Positions 17,032-24,504 are shown, numbered from the stretch's first letter. The stretch is DNA of 30,739 bases from Candidatus Albibeggiatoa sp. nov. BB20 (GCA_016744725.1 JADGDW010000035.1:1-30739), one strand, 5' to 3'. Notes: generated from the sequence alone by a model not told the origin. Numbers and translations are program-made.

Positions 17032-17259
17032 ATAGCCTAAACGGCTAGCGTCTGTGCGACTTTGTTATAGACACAAGTGAGGAAACTCTCGTGAAAGTCT
17101 CAACAGCCTAAACGGCTAGCGTTTGTGCGACAACGATGCTTATTTGGTCAAAGCTCTATACAGAAAATCTCAACAGCCTAAACGGCTAAGGTCTGTGCGA
17201 CCGGTTGATGATGCTGGCTCTGATAAGCCTCAAAACGTCTCAACAGCCTAAACGGCTAA
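17032..17259 (-). CRISPR. Mini CRISPR array A7 (4 repeats, 3 spacers)
   Basis: Repeats at 17032-17060 (terminal, GCGTCTGTGCGAC), 17097-17131 (GCGTTTGTGCGAC), 17167-17201 (first G changed to A) and 17237-17259 (leader-proximal). It is the longest of the small arrays. Confidence 0.87.
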
Positions 17260-17323
17260 CGAAAACTCATTTTTTAAGGAACGATTTAATCACTCAAATT
17301 CTAGTTTATCCACTACCTTGCTT
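17260..17323 (-). promoter_or_regulatory. CRISPR leader-like sequence L7
   Basis: It has CGAAAACTCATTTTTTAAGG and ACGATTTAATCACTCAAATT; the gene-proximal third (TTTATCCACTACC) has diverged. Confidence 0.5.
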
Positions 17324-17719
17324 TCAACTCCAATCTTCCAAACAAATTCCCTGTAACCTATCAAAATGTTTGATATTATTTGTCACCATGACCAAGTCAT
17401 GAGCAATCGCTGTTGCACCAATGAGTAAATCAAAGTCATCAACAGGTGTACCTGCCTTGCGTAACCGGGCTTTTTCTTTAGCATAAACATCTAATGCTTC
17501 AGATATGGGTATTATTTCAAAATAGTTCTGAAAATTTTGGACAGCAATGTGATTTTTACTGATATGTTGGCTATTTTCTGCTCCAAATAAAAGTTCTGCC
17601 AGTGTGATTTCTGAGATACAACAAGCATCAAAACCCACCTGTTTTACTTTATCGACAATACGAGAATGATTTTTAATGTAGAAAATACAGATATTTGTGT
17701 CTAGCAAATAAGTTCTCAA
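17324..17719 (-). CDS. vapC: VapC-type PIN toxin (cassette 7)
   Basis: The 131-residue protein has the classic VapC pattern: YLLDTNICIFYI (D8), CCISEITLAELLFGAE (E42), PVDDFDLLIGATAIAHDLVMV and TNNIKHFDRLQGICLEDW. All four acidic PIN positions appear present. The start is a TTG at 17719 whose TTGA overlaps the antitoxin stop TGA, the same 4-bp coupling as in the ATGA pairs here. It is a likely tRNA- or rRNA-cleaving RNase. Confidence 0.93.
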   Translation of the reverse strand: MRTYLLDTNICIFYIKNHSRIVDKVKQVGFDACCISEITLAELLFGAENSQHISKNHIAVQNFQNYFEIIPISEALDVYAKEKARLRKAGTPVDDFDLLIGATAIAHDLVMVTNNIKHFDRLQGICLEDWS

Positions 17720-17922
17720 AATGACTCCCGCTCACGATTAAATAAACGACTATCACGTATTTCTGTTGCGAGTGTTTCAGCATCTTGTTCTGATTCAAAA
17801 TGAATTGGAGGCTGTAGTTTTGATTTTTTTTGAGATAGTAATTTATCTAAAAACTGTTCAACTTCAGTTAATAGTTCAGGCGGTAAGCGATTTATTTTCT
17901 GTTGAATGCTAAGTGCGCTCAT
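17716..17922 (-). CDS. DUF2281-like antitoxin (cassette 7)
   Basis: The 68-residue protein has SIQQKINRLPPELLTEVEQF followed by LDKLL, the DUF2281/VapB-like helical N-terminus that commonly accompanies PIN toxins. It ends in a charged tail (LATEIRDSRLFNRERESF). It is directly upstream of and overlaps vapC by 4 bp. Confidence 0.82.
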   Translation of the reverse strand: MSALSIQQKINRLPPELLTEVEQFLDKLLSQKKSKLQPPIHFESEQDAETLATEIRDSRLFNRERESF

Positions 17923-17992
17923 TAATTATTTCCTATTTTTCCCAAAGATAATAGAAGTTTATAGCAATGATAGGGGGTGTTCAAGAAAGGAA

Positions 17993-18084
17993 CTCAACAG
18001 CCTAAAAGGCTAACGTCTGTGCGACGGGGACTTAACCAACCCTGTCGATTTAACGGTTGAAGTCTCAACAGCCTAAACGGCTAA
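17993..18084 (-). CRISPR. Mini CRISPR array A8 (2 repeats, 1 spacer)
   Basis: A terminal repeat with an AAAAGGCT change (17993-18025), a 36-nt spacer, and a leader-proximal repeat (18062-18084). Confidence 0.8.
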
Positions 18085-18164
18085 CGCAAACTATCTTGTT
18101 AAAGAACGATTCAATAATCCTAGTTCATCTATCGCTAAAAAACAAGCTTTGTGGTTAGCATTTT
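18085..18164 (-). promoter_or_regulatory. CRISPR leader-like sequence L8
   Basis: It has CGCAAACTATCTTGTTAAAG, ACGATTCAATAATCCTAGTT and CATCTATCGCTAAAAAACAA. It is followed by a short unique stretch before the toxin stop. Confidence 0.55.
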
Positions 18165-18656
18165 TTACACAGTTTCAAGGAGTTTTCGATACAAATTCTG
18201 TCCAATTCTACCTGTTTGTTTTAACCTTAACCATGCCGCTTTTGCTTGTAAAATATTGATGTGTTTTTGACGATAAGCTTGCATAATTTGTCCTGCAATG
18301 CCTGAAAATGGAATATCCAAATATTTAGCGACTTGTCTGCCTGCATATTCTTCAATTAACAAAACGCTCTCATATTCTAACGCTAAAGCAATTGCTTGAA
18401 TTTCACCAGCGTGTAATGTGTATGCTTTTGGGTAGGTAAATGTTTTATTGGGTTCAACAACATGTAAAAAGTCATGAATTTGATATTTTTCAGAATAATC
18501 AACAGGGGTTAAATTTGTTCCTGACATCAATTCTTGTAAAACAGCAGGTGGGACAATGAGTTGTTTATACATTTTTTGCATGAACTCATAGCCATTTTCT
18601 AGTTTTTCTAAGGAAATTAAAGGGCCTGTATCACTTGCCACAACGCTGGTTAGCAT
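18165..18656 (-). CDS. DUF3368 PIN-like toxin (cassette 8)
   Basis: The 163-residue protein has VVASDTGPLISLEKLENGYE (first Asp), VPPAVLQELM, LHAGEIQAIALALEYESVLL and IEEYAGRQVAKYLDIPFSGI followed by AG. This is the DUF3368 branch of the PIN superfamily, routinely paired with UPF0175 proteins. The usual D-D after the third strand is IEE here. It overlaps the upstream gene by 7 bp. Confidence 0.88.
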   Translation of the reverse strand: MLTSVVASDTGPLISLEKLENGYEFMQKMYKQLIVPPAVLQELMSGTNLTPVDYSEKYQIHDFLHVVEPNKTFTYPKAYTLHAGEIQAIALALEYESVLLIEEYAGRQVAKYLDIPFSGIAGQIMQAYRQKHINILQAKAAWLRLKQTGRIGQNLYRKLLETV

Positions 18657-18880
18657 TGGTATTCTACTGCTATCGTTTCATCATTATCTGAAATCGCTGA
18701 AAATCCATATTTTATTAATAAATCAGCAAATTCACGCCGTGTTAAATTTAGCATATCACAGATTTCTTTTTCTGATATTTGTTGAAGGTGATATAGAGAA
18801 AATAATAAAACTTGTTTGTAATACAGAGGTTGATGCTGCAAAAGCAAGGGGGTGTCAGGTAAATCAATAGAGAGTTGCAT
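18650..18880 (-). CDS. UPF0175-family antitoxin (cassette 8)
   Basis: The 76-residue protein has LFSLYHLQQISEKEICDMLN and LTRREFADLLIKYGF, the UPF0175 helix-turn-helix that binds DNA and neutralises DUF3368 toxins. The acidic C-terminus (SDNDETIAVEYQC) overlaps the toxin start. Confidence 0.87.
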   Translation of the reverse strand: MQLSIDLPDTPLLLQHQPLYYKQVLLFSLYHLQQISEKEICDMLNLTRREFADLLIKYGFSAISDNDETIAVEYQC

Positions 18881-18942
18881 TTTGTTTTATCCTTAAATTG
18901 TAAAGAATACAATCGAGTTTAGCAGATAAACAGAAAATAAAA

Positions 18943-19099
18943 ACAGCCTAAACGGCTAACGTCTGTGCGACATTTTATGCACAGAGTCACTCTGCAGGCC
19001 ACTCACAGTCTCAACAGCCTAAACGGCTAAGGTCTATGCGACTCACAATCTCACGTCAAGAAATTTGGCTTGATGGGTCTCAACAGCCTAAACGGCTAA
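18943..19099 (-). CRISPR. Mini CRISPR array A9 (3 repeats, 2 spacers)
   Basis: Repeats at 18943-18971 (terminal), 19008-19042 (GGTCTATGCGAC) and 19077-19099 (leader-proximal), with spacers of 36 and 34 nt. Confidence 0.85.
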
Positions 19100-19176
19100 A
19101 TTCAATTATCTTGTTAAAGAACGATTCAATCACTCAAATCCTAGTCCAACTATTGTAAGAACACAACTATTTTATC
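19100..19176 (-). promoter_or_regulatory. CRISPR leader-like sequence L9
   Basis: It has TTATCTTGTTAAAGAACGAT, then TCAATCACTCAAATCCTAGT, then CCAACTATTG, with a diverged gene-proximal end. Confidence 0.55.
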
Positions 19177-19626
19177 TTAATCATTGCTCCAATTTTCTAA
19201 ATACAAATCTACATGCAAACCTTGTAATTCAATAAAGCCTTTGTCTGCACTGACTAACGTACAGCCCGTTGTAATAGCGGTGGTGGCTAACATCAAATCA
19301 ATATTGTGTTTTTTCATGTGTTTTGAATTTAATGCTCGATTGTCTTGTAGCTGCTTTTTTAATTGACCAAATAACGCGGCACTTTGTGGCAATAAAGGTA
19401 AAAGTTCAAAATCCTGGGACATTCTGTCTAATTGGTTGTGTATTTGCGTTTTTTTATTTTCTGGCGCATTCGCAAGACCGTAACCTATTTCATACAAAGA
19501 AAGCACAGATATGTAGAGTTCATCAGTATTTTTTAGCAAGGTAAAGTGCTGCAAAATGGCTTCGTGATGTGTAGCAGCACAATTATAAAAATCTGAAACG
19601 GTATTGGTATCCAGTAAATATTTCAT
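19177..19626 (-). CDS. vapC: VapC-type PIN toxin (cassette 9)
   Basis: The 149-residue protein has MKYLLDTNTVSDFYN (D6), LYISVLSLYEIGYGLANAPE (E46), then HNIDLMLATTAITTGCTLVS and ADKGFIELQGL. The PIN acidic residues are in place. Relative to cassette 7 it is a clearly different VapC lineage. It starts with an ATGA overlap of the antitoxin gene. Confidence 0.92.
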   Translation of the reverse strand: MKYLLDTNTVSDFYNCAATHHEAILQHFTLLKNTDELYISVLSLYEIGYGLANAPENKKTQIHNQLDRMSQDFELLPLLPQSAALFGQLKKQLQDNRALNSKHMKKHNIDLMLATTAITTGCTLVSADKGFIELQGLHVDLYLENWSND

Positions 19627-19871
19627 GAGGCATCGTGTTCAAAACTAAAGTTTTCTCGAAATTCTTGCATATCTTTTTTTAACTTTTCTGTGTAATCGCC
19701 TAGATCAATAGGGTTTTCTTTGATGCTTTGAGCAAGTTGTGTCCATTTAGATTGTTCTGGTTTGACATGGTGTAGGGCGTTTTGAATCGCTTGACGTGCA
19801 AATTGTTCGGGGTCAGGTTGTTCTAATAATTGACGAACAGTGTCGTTAGATAGGCTAAGAAGAAATTGCAT
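19623..19871 (-). CDS. Probable antitoxin of cassette 9
   Basis: The ATG at 19871 gives 82 residues beginning MQFLLSLSNDTVRQLLEQPD with PEQFARQAIQNALH next, then an acidic end (FRENFSFEHDAS). A longer frame to 19934 would add a hydrophobic Ile/Phe-rich stretch typical of non-coding AT-rich DNA, so the shorter start is preferred. The family is not named with confidence; the role follows from coupling to VapC. Confidence 0.72.
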   Translation of the reverse strand: MQFLLSLSNDTVRQLLEQPDPEQFARQAIQNALHHVKPEQSKWTQLAQSIKENPIDLGDYTEKLKKDMQEFRENFSFEHDAS

Positions 19872-19946
19872 TATGGTTGATACCTGTTTTTTTATCATGA
19901 TGAATATTATCAGTAAAAAAATGACTAAGTTCAATATGCTTAATTA

Positions 19947-20040
19947 ACAGCCTAAACGGCTAAGGTCTGTGCGACCATCTAGATGACAGCTTTTCAGCCA
20001 TGTTTGCAAAGTCTCAACAGCCTAAACGGCTAAGGTCTGT
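19947..20040 (-). CRISPR. Mini CRISPR array A10 without leader (2 repeats, 1 spacer)
   Basis: A terminal repeat (19947-19975), a 35-nt spacer, and a repeat broken after GGTCTGT (20011-20040). Instead of a leader, the next 87 bp hold AT-rich filler and a piece of the border repeat (AAATCCTGTTTATCCAGTCA). This is the one cassette junction lacking the leader block. Confidence 0.75.
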
Positions 20041-20127
20041 CTTCTAGTAGATAGAGAATAGAAATTAGAAGATAGAAAAAATCCTGTTTATCCAGTCATC
20101 ATGTTTAAAAAACTAGCAAAATCAAGG

Positions 20128-20337
20128 TTAATAAGCTAATTTTTTAGAAATTTCAATATCTTTTTTAAGTAAATCATTGACAATTTCGTTAAGAGACAGT
20201 TGATTATTTTTATCTTGAAGAATATTTAAAAAAAATGCCTTAACTTCAGGGTCTAAATAAATAGGAATATCCAGTTCTTCAAGTGGTCTGTAAAATTTAC
20301 CTTGTTCTGCATTAGTAAAATCATATTCAGCTTTCAT
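20128..20337 (-). CDS. BrnA-like antitoxin (cassette 10)
   Basis: The 69-residue protein contains KFYRPLEELDIPIYLDPEVK and later LSLNEIVNDLLKKDIEI, the pattern of small RHH proteins that follow BrnT toxins (YRP..LDPEV...LNELLRKDI). It lies downstream of the toxin, the reversed order usual for BrnTA, and shares a 4-bp overlap with it. It should repress the operon together with BrnT. Confidence 0.8.
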   Translation of the reverse strand: MKAEYDFTNAEQGKFYRPLEELDIPIYLDPEVKAFFLNILQDKNNQLSLNEIVNDLLKKDIEISKKLAY

Positions 20338-20627
20338 TTAAAACACCTCTTTTGATACATTTGAATTTCTTTTTTGGTTGCCTTTCTCGCACTAATGATA
20401 CGAACAATCTCTAATCCATTTGCATCTTTCATTGTGTGAACGACAATGAGTATGACTTCGTTTGAGGCTTTACCTAGCAATGCCCATCTGTCTTCATCAT
20501 GGGAGTGTTCATCATCATATTGGCTTAAAGCGTAAGGGTCTGAAAATATAGAAGAAGCTTGAGAAAATGAAACGCCATGCTTTTTTATATTGATTTGTTC
20601 TTTACGCCTGTTCCATTCAAATTTCAT
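20334..20627 (-). CDS. brnT: BrnT-family toxin (cassette 10)
   Basis: The 97-residue protein has the DUF497/BrnT signature: FEWNRRKEQINIKKHGVSF, SQASSIFSDP, then HDEDRWALLGKASNEVILIV and VRIISARKATKKE. BrnT is a RelE-fold ribonuclease. It is first in the operon. The main CRISPR array ends about 70 bp upstream, so the promoter lies between 20628 and 20698. Confidence 0.93.
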   Translation of the reverse strand: MKFEWNRRKEQINIKKHGVSFSQASSIFSDPYALSQYDDEHSHDEDRWALLGKASNEVILIVVHTMKDANGLEIVRIISARKATKKEIQMYQKRCFK

Positions 20628-20698
20628 TTTGTAAGCTTATATGAAAAAATTCAGTTTTCAACTCTTTTAACAAATAAAAATTAACTAATAACTGACAA

Positions 20699-22495
20699 AC
20701 AGCCTAAACGGCTAACGTCTGTGCGACATTTTGGCTGATATAGCTGACAATGTGTCCAAGGAGGGTCTCAACAGCCTAAACGGCTAACGTCTGTGCGACC
20801 ATCTGATAGCGAACCTCAGTGCGGGATTAAAGGGTCTCAACAGCCTAAACGGCTAACGTCTGTGCGACCCTATTTTTGTCACCAAATGCAATGGCATTAA
20901 AGGTCTCAACAGCCTAAACGGCTAACGTCTGTGCGACCATCATCATTCCTTCTTCCCATGCAAAAGGTAAAGGGTCTCAACAGCCTAAACGGCTAAAGTC
21001 TATGCGACCTTGGACCTCTACACCAGATGGGGCAAGATTTCTAGTCTCAACAGCCTAAACGGCTAACGTCTGTGCGACTTTCATTCATTTAATTCAAACA
21101 GAAGTTTGTTAAAGGTCTCAACAGCCTAAACGGCTAACGTCTGTGCGACGAAGTTGAGCATGTAGGCACTGCATTGTTATTTTTTGTCTCAACAGCCTAA
21201 ACGGCTAACGTCTGTGCGACCATCTGATAGCGAACCTCAGTGCGGGATTAAAGGGTCTCAACAGCCTAAACGGCTAACGTCTGTGCGACCGCCTAGTCAG
21301 CTTGGCGTGCCAATAACTTATGAAAGGGTCTCAACAGCCTAAACGGCTAACGTCTGTGCGACCAAAACTGGCGGTGCAAGTGGTCTTCTTTACGTAAAGT
21401 CTCAACAGCCTAAACGGCTAAAGTCTATGCGACACTTTTATCATGAAGATGATAATTTTGTTGTTAAAGGAGTCTCAACAGCCTAAACGGCTAAAGTCTA
21501 TGCGACCTAATGCTGGGGCGTATAGTTCAGAAGGTCTAAAGGAGTCTCAACAGCCTAAACGGCTAAAGTCTATGCGACACATTATTGGTTCTGTTGAACT
21601 AGTGTATGTACAAAGTCTCAACAGCCTAAACGGCTAAAGTCTATGCGACAGCAAATTTGTTGGATTAATTAAATAAACCCTCAAGGTCTCAACAGCCTAA
21701 ACGGCTAACGTCTGTGCGACAGTGATCATCCACGCAAGTAATGATCCCAAAGGGTCTCAACAGCCTAAACGGCTAACGTCTGTGCGACTCATTCACGGTC
21801 AACTTCACTGGATTGCCTAAAGGGTCTCAACAGCCTAAACGGCTAACGTCTGTGCGACATAAGATGGAGATGGTTATGAAATTCGCGAAAAAAGTCTCAA
21901 CAGCCTAAACGGCTAACGTCTGTGCGACGGAACTGGACTAGTTTATACAGAAGAAGAGGCTAAGTCTCAACAGCCTAAACGGCTAACGTCTGTGCGACCG
22001 TCTTCAAGAGACCCAGAAACGTGGTTTACCTGAAGTCTCAACAGCCTAAACGGCTAACGTCTGTGCGACCCAAAAAGACCCAGATCTTTATCGAAAGGTA
22101 GAAAAGTCTCAACAGCCTAAACGGCTAACGTCTGTGCGACCGTCCGTATGACGGAGCATGAGGTATGTTTCAGTAAGTCTCAACAGCCTAAACGGCTAAC
22201 GTCTGTGCGACGATGAAAAGGTCACGGCATGTCAGCTTCTTGTAAAAGTCTCAACAGCCTAAACGGCTAACGTCTGTGCGACAATTATGGTGATACTTTC
22301 CAACATAATGAAAAAAAGGGTCTCAACAGCCTAAACGGCTAACGTCTGTGCGACCCAAAAAGACCCAGATCTTTATCGAAAGGTAGAAAAGTCTCAACAG
22401 CCTAAACGGCTAACGTCTGTGCGACAAAATGACTAATAGATACAAACCTTTACCAAAAGGGTCTCAACAGCCTAAACGGCTAACGTCTGTGCGAC
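20699..22495 (-). CRISPR. Main CRISPR array: 26 repeats, 25 spacers
   Basis: The 35-nt repeat (plus strand) begins GTCTCAACAGCCTAAAC and ends CGTCTGTGCGAC, with the inner palindrome AGCC-TAAAC-GGCT. Read on the minus strand it ends AGGCT-GTTGAGAC, an 8-nt tag after a short hairpin. This fits Cas6 processing and implies right-to-left transcription. Repeats start at 20699 (trimmed), 20765, 20834, 20903, 20974, 21044, 21115, 21186, 21255, 21328, 21399, 21472, 21544, 21615, 21686, 21754, 21824, 21894, 21964, 22035, 22106, 22177, 22248, 22320, 22391 and 22461. Spacers are 33-38 nt. Five repeats carry the variant AAAGTCTATGCGAC (20974 and 21399-21615). Two spacers occur twice: 20800-20833 = 21221-21254 and 22070-22105 = 22355-22390. 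The trimmed distal repeat marks the old end, towards brnT. Confidence 0.97.
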
Positions 22496-22676
22496 TTTTC
22501 AATTATCAATTATCAATTATCAAGGTTGAGTGCTTTTTTGTTAATTGGTCATTGTTAATTGTCAATTGATTCACAGCCTGAACGGCTAACGAAAACATTT
22601 TTTTAAAGAACGATTCAATAAGTTAAATCCTAGTCCATCTATCACAAAAAAACAAGCTCTTGTATGCAAAAAAATC
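22496..22676 (-). promoter_or_regulatory. Leader region of the main array (L10) downstream of cas6-RT
   Basis: Next to the cas gene stop is the same leader block as at the TA cassettes (plus strand: CGAAAACATTTTTTTAAAGA, AACGATTCAATAAGTTAAAT, CTAGTCCATCTATC). It is followed by a degenerate repeat (AGCCTGAACGGCT, 22573-22595) and then about 77 nt of AT-rich sequence with AATTATCAATTATCAA repeats before the first good repeat. The first functional leader edge may thus be internal. That the block lies here between a cas gene and a real array is the main reason to call all ten copies leaders. Confidence 0.6.
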
Positions 22677-24356
22677 TCAATCCACCACCTTACCCTGCAC
22701 AAACCGCCGTCCCGCAAAATCAAATCCCGCCTCAACATTCCCCACCTCACCACACATCTCACTCAACAAACCCAATCGCTGCCCAACCGCCACCATCTCC
22801 GCCTCATCATCACCCAACACCAACACCGCATCCTCACAACGCAAGACCCGCAATCCCGCCAACACCCCATCCAACAACACATAAGCCAATCCATAACGTA
22901 ACGGCGAACCATGCGGCAACCCGCGCTCACGCCCCTGCAACTGCCCCAAACCCTGCACTGGTGCTTGCATCCACCCCATCACCCGCATCACAACCACATC
23001 ATCACCCAACAACGCCACCAATCGCGCCCACAATCGATGCCACTGCACCCCCAACAAAAATCCCTCAAAATCCCACACATACACCCAATGCAAACCCTCC
23101 GCATACGCTGCCTGCACCTCCGCATCCACCTGCGACATCGGCAACCGCGCTCGAATCCCACACCGCCCCCGATACAACACCGAATCCAACGCTCGATTCA
23201 ACACCTGCGCCACCGCTCGCTGCAACACCCTATCCCAAAATGGCGGCACTAACACCGTTTCCAACACACCCGCATCCTGATTCAATACCTGTTTTGCTTG
23301 CAATGGAGGGACTTCATAACTGCCCTCTAACAACTTTCCCCGCAACAACTCCAATGTTTTCTCAATTTGAGTGGTATCGGTTTCATTATCATCTTGACTG
23401 ACATGCAAATAGGCCTTAAACACCTGCTCAGAATCACACGCATCCAACAACGAATTGGCTTTAATCGTGCGCAAAATCGCCGCCGCGCCATTCTCCATTT
23501 CCAAATGATACCGCCCCCAACCAAACACCCGCCGCTGACCAATCCCTACATATTGCCCTAAAATCCACTGACACCACTGCTCAAACGGCATATTCTGCAT
23601 ATCCAACTTCACCGTACCCAACAATCCGCCCATCGGTTTACTACGCCCTTTTTCATCTTTATAATCAAAATCCAACCAAAAACCATCCGCCTCAAGCAAT
23701 CGCGGCGAACTATCCGACTGACGCGACGGCACATTATCGATTCGATGACGTAACAAATTGGCTAAAGTATCATGCAAACGGTCATTTAATAACTCAAAAC
23801 TCAATTCATCGTTGACATGACAAAACCGCTGCCCATCTTTTCGTGCCTCACGCTGATCCTTCGGCAACAACAATCGCACTGGCGACAACCAACGCAAAGT
23901 CACTTCAGGCATCGCTTGCCACGCTTTTGCATCTTGTTGTAATTGAGAAAAGCTATACGACGTTAAATCACTGACCTTCTGCACCGTATTCTGGGTAAAC
24001 AAATCATGCGCGGAAACCCACTTTAAATTATCTCGAAACGGGACTTTCTTATTTTTAACCCGCACCGTCAGCGGCATATCCTGCATTCGATTCAACAACA
24101 TCTGCAACAAACCCTCACCACCCGCCAACACGGTCAAACTAAACCGATAATAATCGCCTTCTTTAAATTGCGTACAACCACTCTCAGGCGCATCGAGACA
24201 AATAAAATGCTCATAAGTATCAATATCATTGGGTAAAAAATGCCGTAACCACGCAGTCAAAGCAGGCTGATGATACGCGCGAATCTTAGTCAACTCAGTG
24301 AATTGCAAAGTGATTTCGATAATACGTAAAGGAAGTAAGGATTCTATGGGTAGCAT
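22677..24356 (-). CDS. Cas6-reverse transcriptase fusion protein (no Cas1 domain)
   Basis: The protein has 559 residues. About residues 1-290 are a Cas6-type RAMP nuclease: a C-terminal Gly-rich loop GIGQRRVFGWGRYHL (271-285) and KPMGGLLGTVKL (240-251). About 345-555 is a group II-like reverse transcriptase: PPFWDRVLQRAVAQVLN (371-387), CGIRARLP, motif A VWDFEGFL (D429), motif B GLPHGSPL (479-486), and GFDFAGRRF near the end. Motif C, normally YADD, reads C507-E-D-A510, so one of two catalytic Asp residues is missing and RT activity is doubtful. Known Cas6-RT-Cas1 fusions of type III systems continue into Cas1; this one stops at 559, right before the leader. The RT half has an extreme base composition (coding strand G/T-rich). 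No other cas gene is present. Confidence 0.87.
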   Translation of the reverse strand: MLPIESLLPLRIIEITLQFTELTKIRAYHQPALTAWLRHFLPNDIDTYEHFICLDAPESGCTQFKEGDYYRFSLTVLAGGEGLLQMLLNRMQDMPLTVRVKNKKVPFRDNLKWVSAHDLFTQNTVQKVSDLTSYSFSQLQQDAKAWQAMPEVTLRWLSPVRLLLPKDQREARKDGQRFCHVNDELSFELLNDRLHDTLANLLRHRIDNVPSRQSDSSPRLLEADGFWLDFDYKDEKGRSKPMGGLLGTVKLDMQNMPFEQWCQWILGQYVGIGQRRVFGWGRYHLEMENGAAAILRTIKANSLLDACDSEQVFKAYLHVSQDDNETDTTQIEKTLELLRGKLLEGSYEVPPLQAKQVLNQDAGVLETVLVPPFWDRVLQRAVAQVLNRALDSVLYRGRCGIRARLPMSQVDAEVQAAYAEGLHWVYVWDFEGFLLGVQWHRLWARLVALLGDDVVVMRVMGWMQAPVQGLGQLQGRERGLPHGSPLRYGLAYVLLDGVLAGLRVLRCEDAVLVLGDDEAEMVAVGQRLGLLSEMCGEVGNVEAGFDFAGRRFVQGKVVD

Positions 24357-24418
24357 GGGAATTTTCAGTTTTTGAATGGGGATTTTTGATTGTAAATGTT
24401 GGAATAAGGATTCTCAAG

Positions 24419-24504
24419 ATTGAACAAGATGAAACTGTATCTAAGATAAGCAGGATAAAAAATCCTGTCCATCCAATTATCCGTTAAATCATGTTCAAAA
24501 ATCG
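24419..24504. repeat. Dispersed repeat at the right side of the CRISPR/TA region
   Basis: TTGAACAAGATGAAAC, AGCAGGATAAAAAATCCTGT, CCATCCAATTATC and GTTAAATCATGTTC match, in the same order and orientation, the repeat at 12342-12428. Both copies run into a CRISPR repeat. It sits 62 bp upstream of the cas6-RT start and could contain its promoter. Confidence 0.55.

Noticed and set aside
17205..17402. 65-codon plus-strand frame
   Set aside because: It spans a CRISPR repeat, the leader-like block and the 3' end of vapC on the other strand; no start signal.
12429..20040. Integron cassette array with attC sites
   Set aside because: The layout is similar, but the shared element is a 35-nt CRISPR repeat with 36-nt unique spacers and a Cas6-type 3' tag. 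It is not an attC with R/L boxes, and no integrase is present.
21443..21637. 64-codon plus-strand frame with repeated SQQPKRLK units
   Set aside because: It is a translation of consecutive CRISPR repeats, not a gene.
20699..22495. Left-to-right transcription of the main array
   Set aside because: Read on the plus strand the repeat leaves 14 nt after the hairpin and no typical tag. On the minus strand it leaves GTTGAGAC (8 nt), the trimmed repeat is at the left end, and the leader block is at the right.
22664..23401. Long plus-strand frame of 245 codons (Pro/Thr/His-rich) opposite cas6-RT
   Set aside because: It is a by-product of the C-rich plus strand of the RT half: low-complexity Pro/Thr/Ala/His composition, no ribosome site, and the minus strand encodes clear Cas6 and RT motifs.
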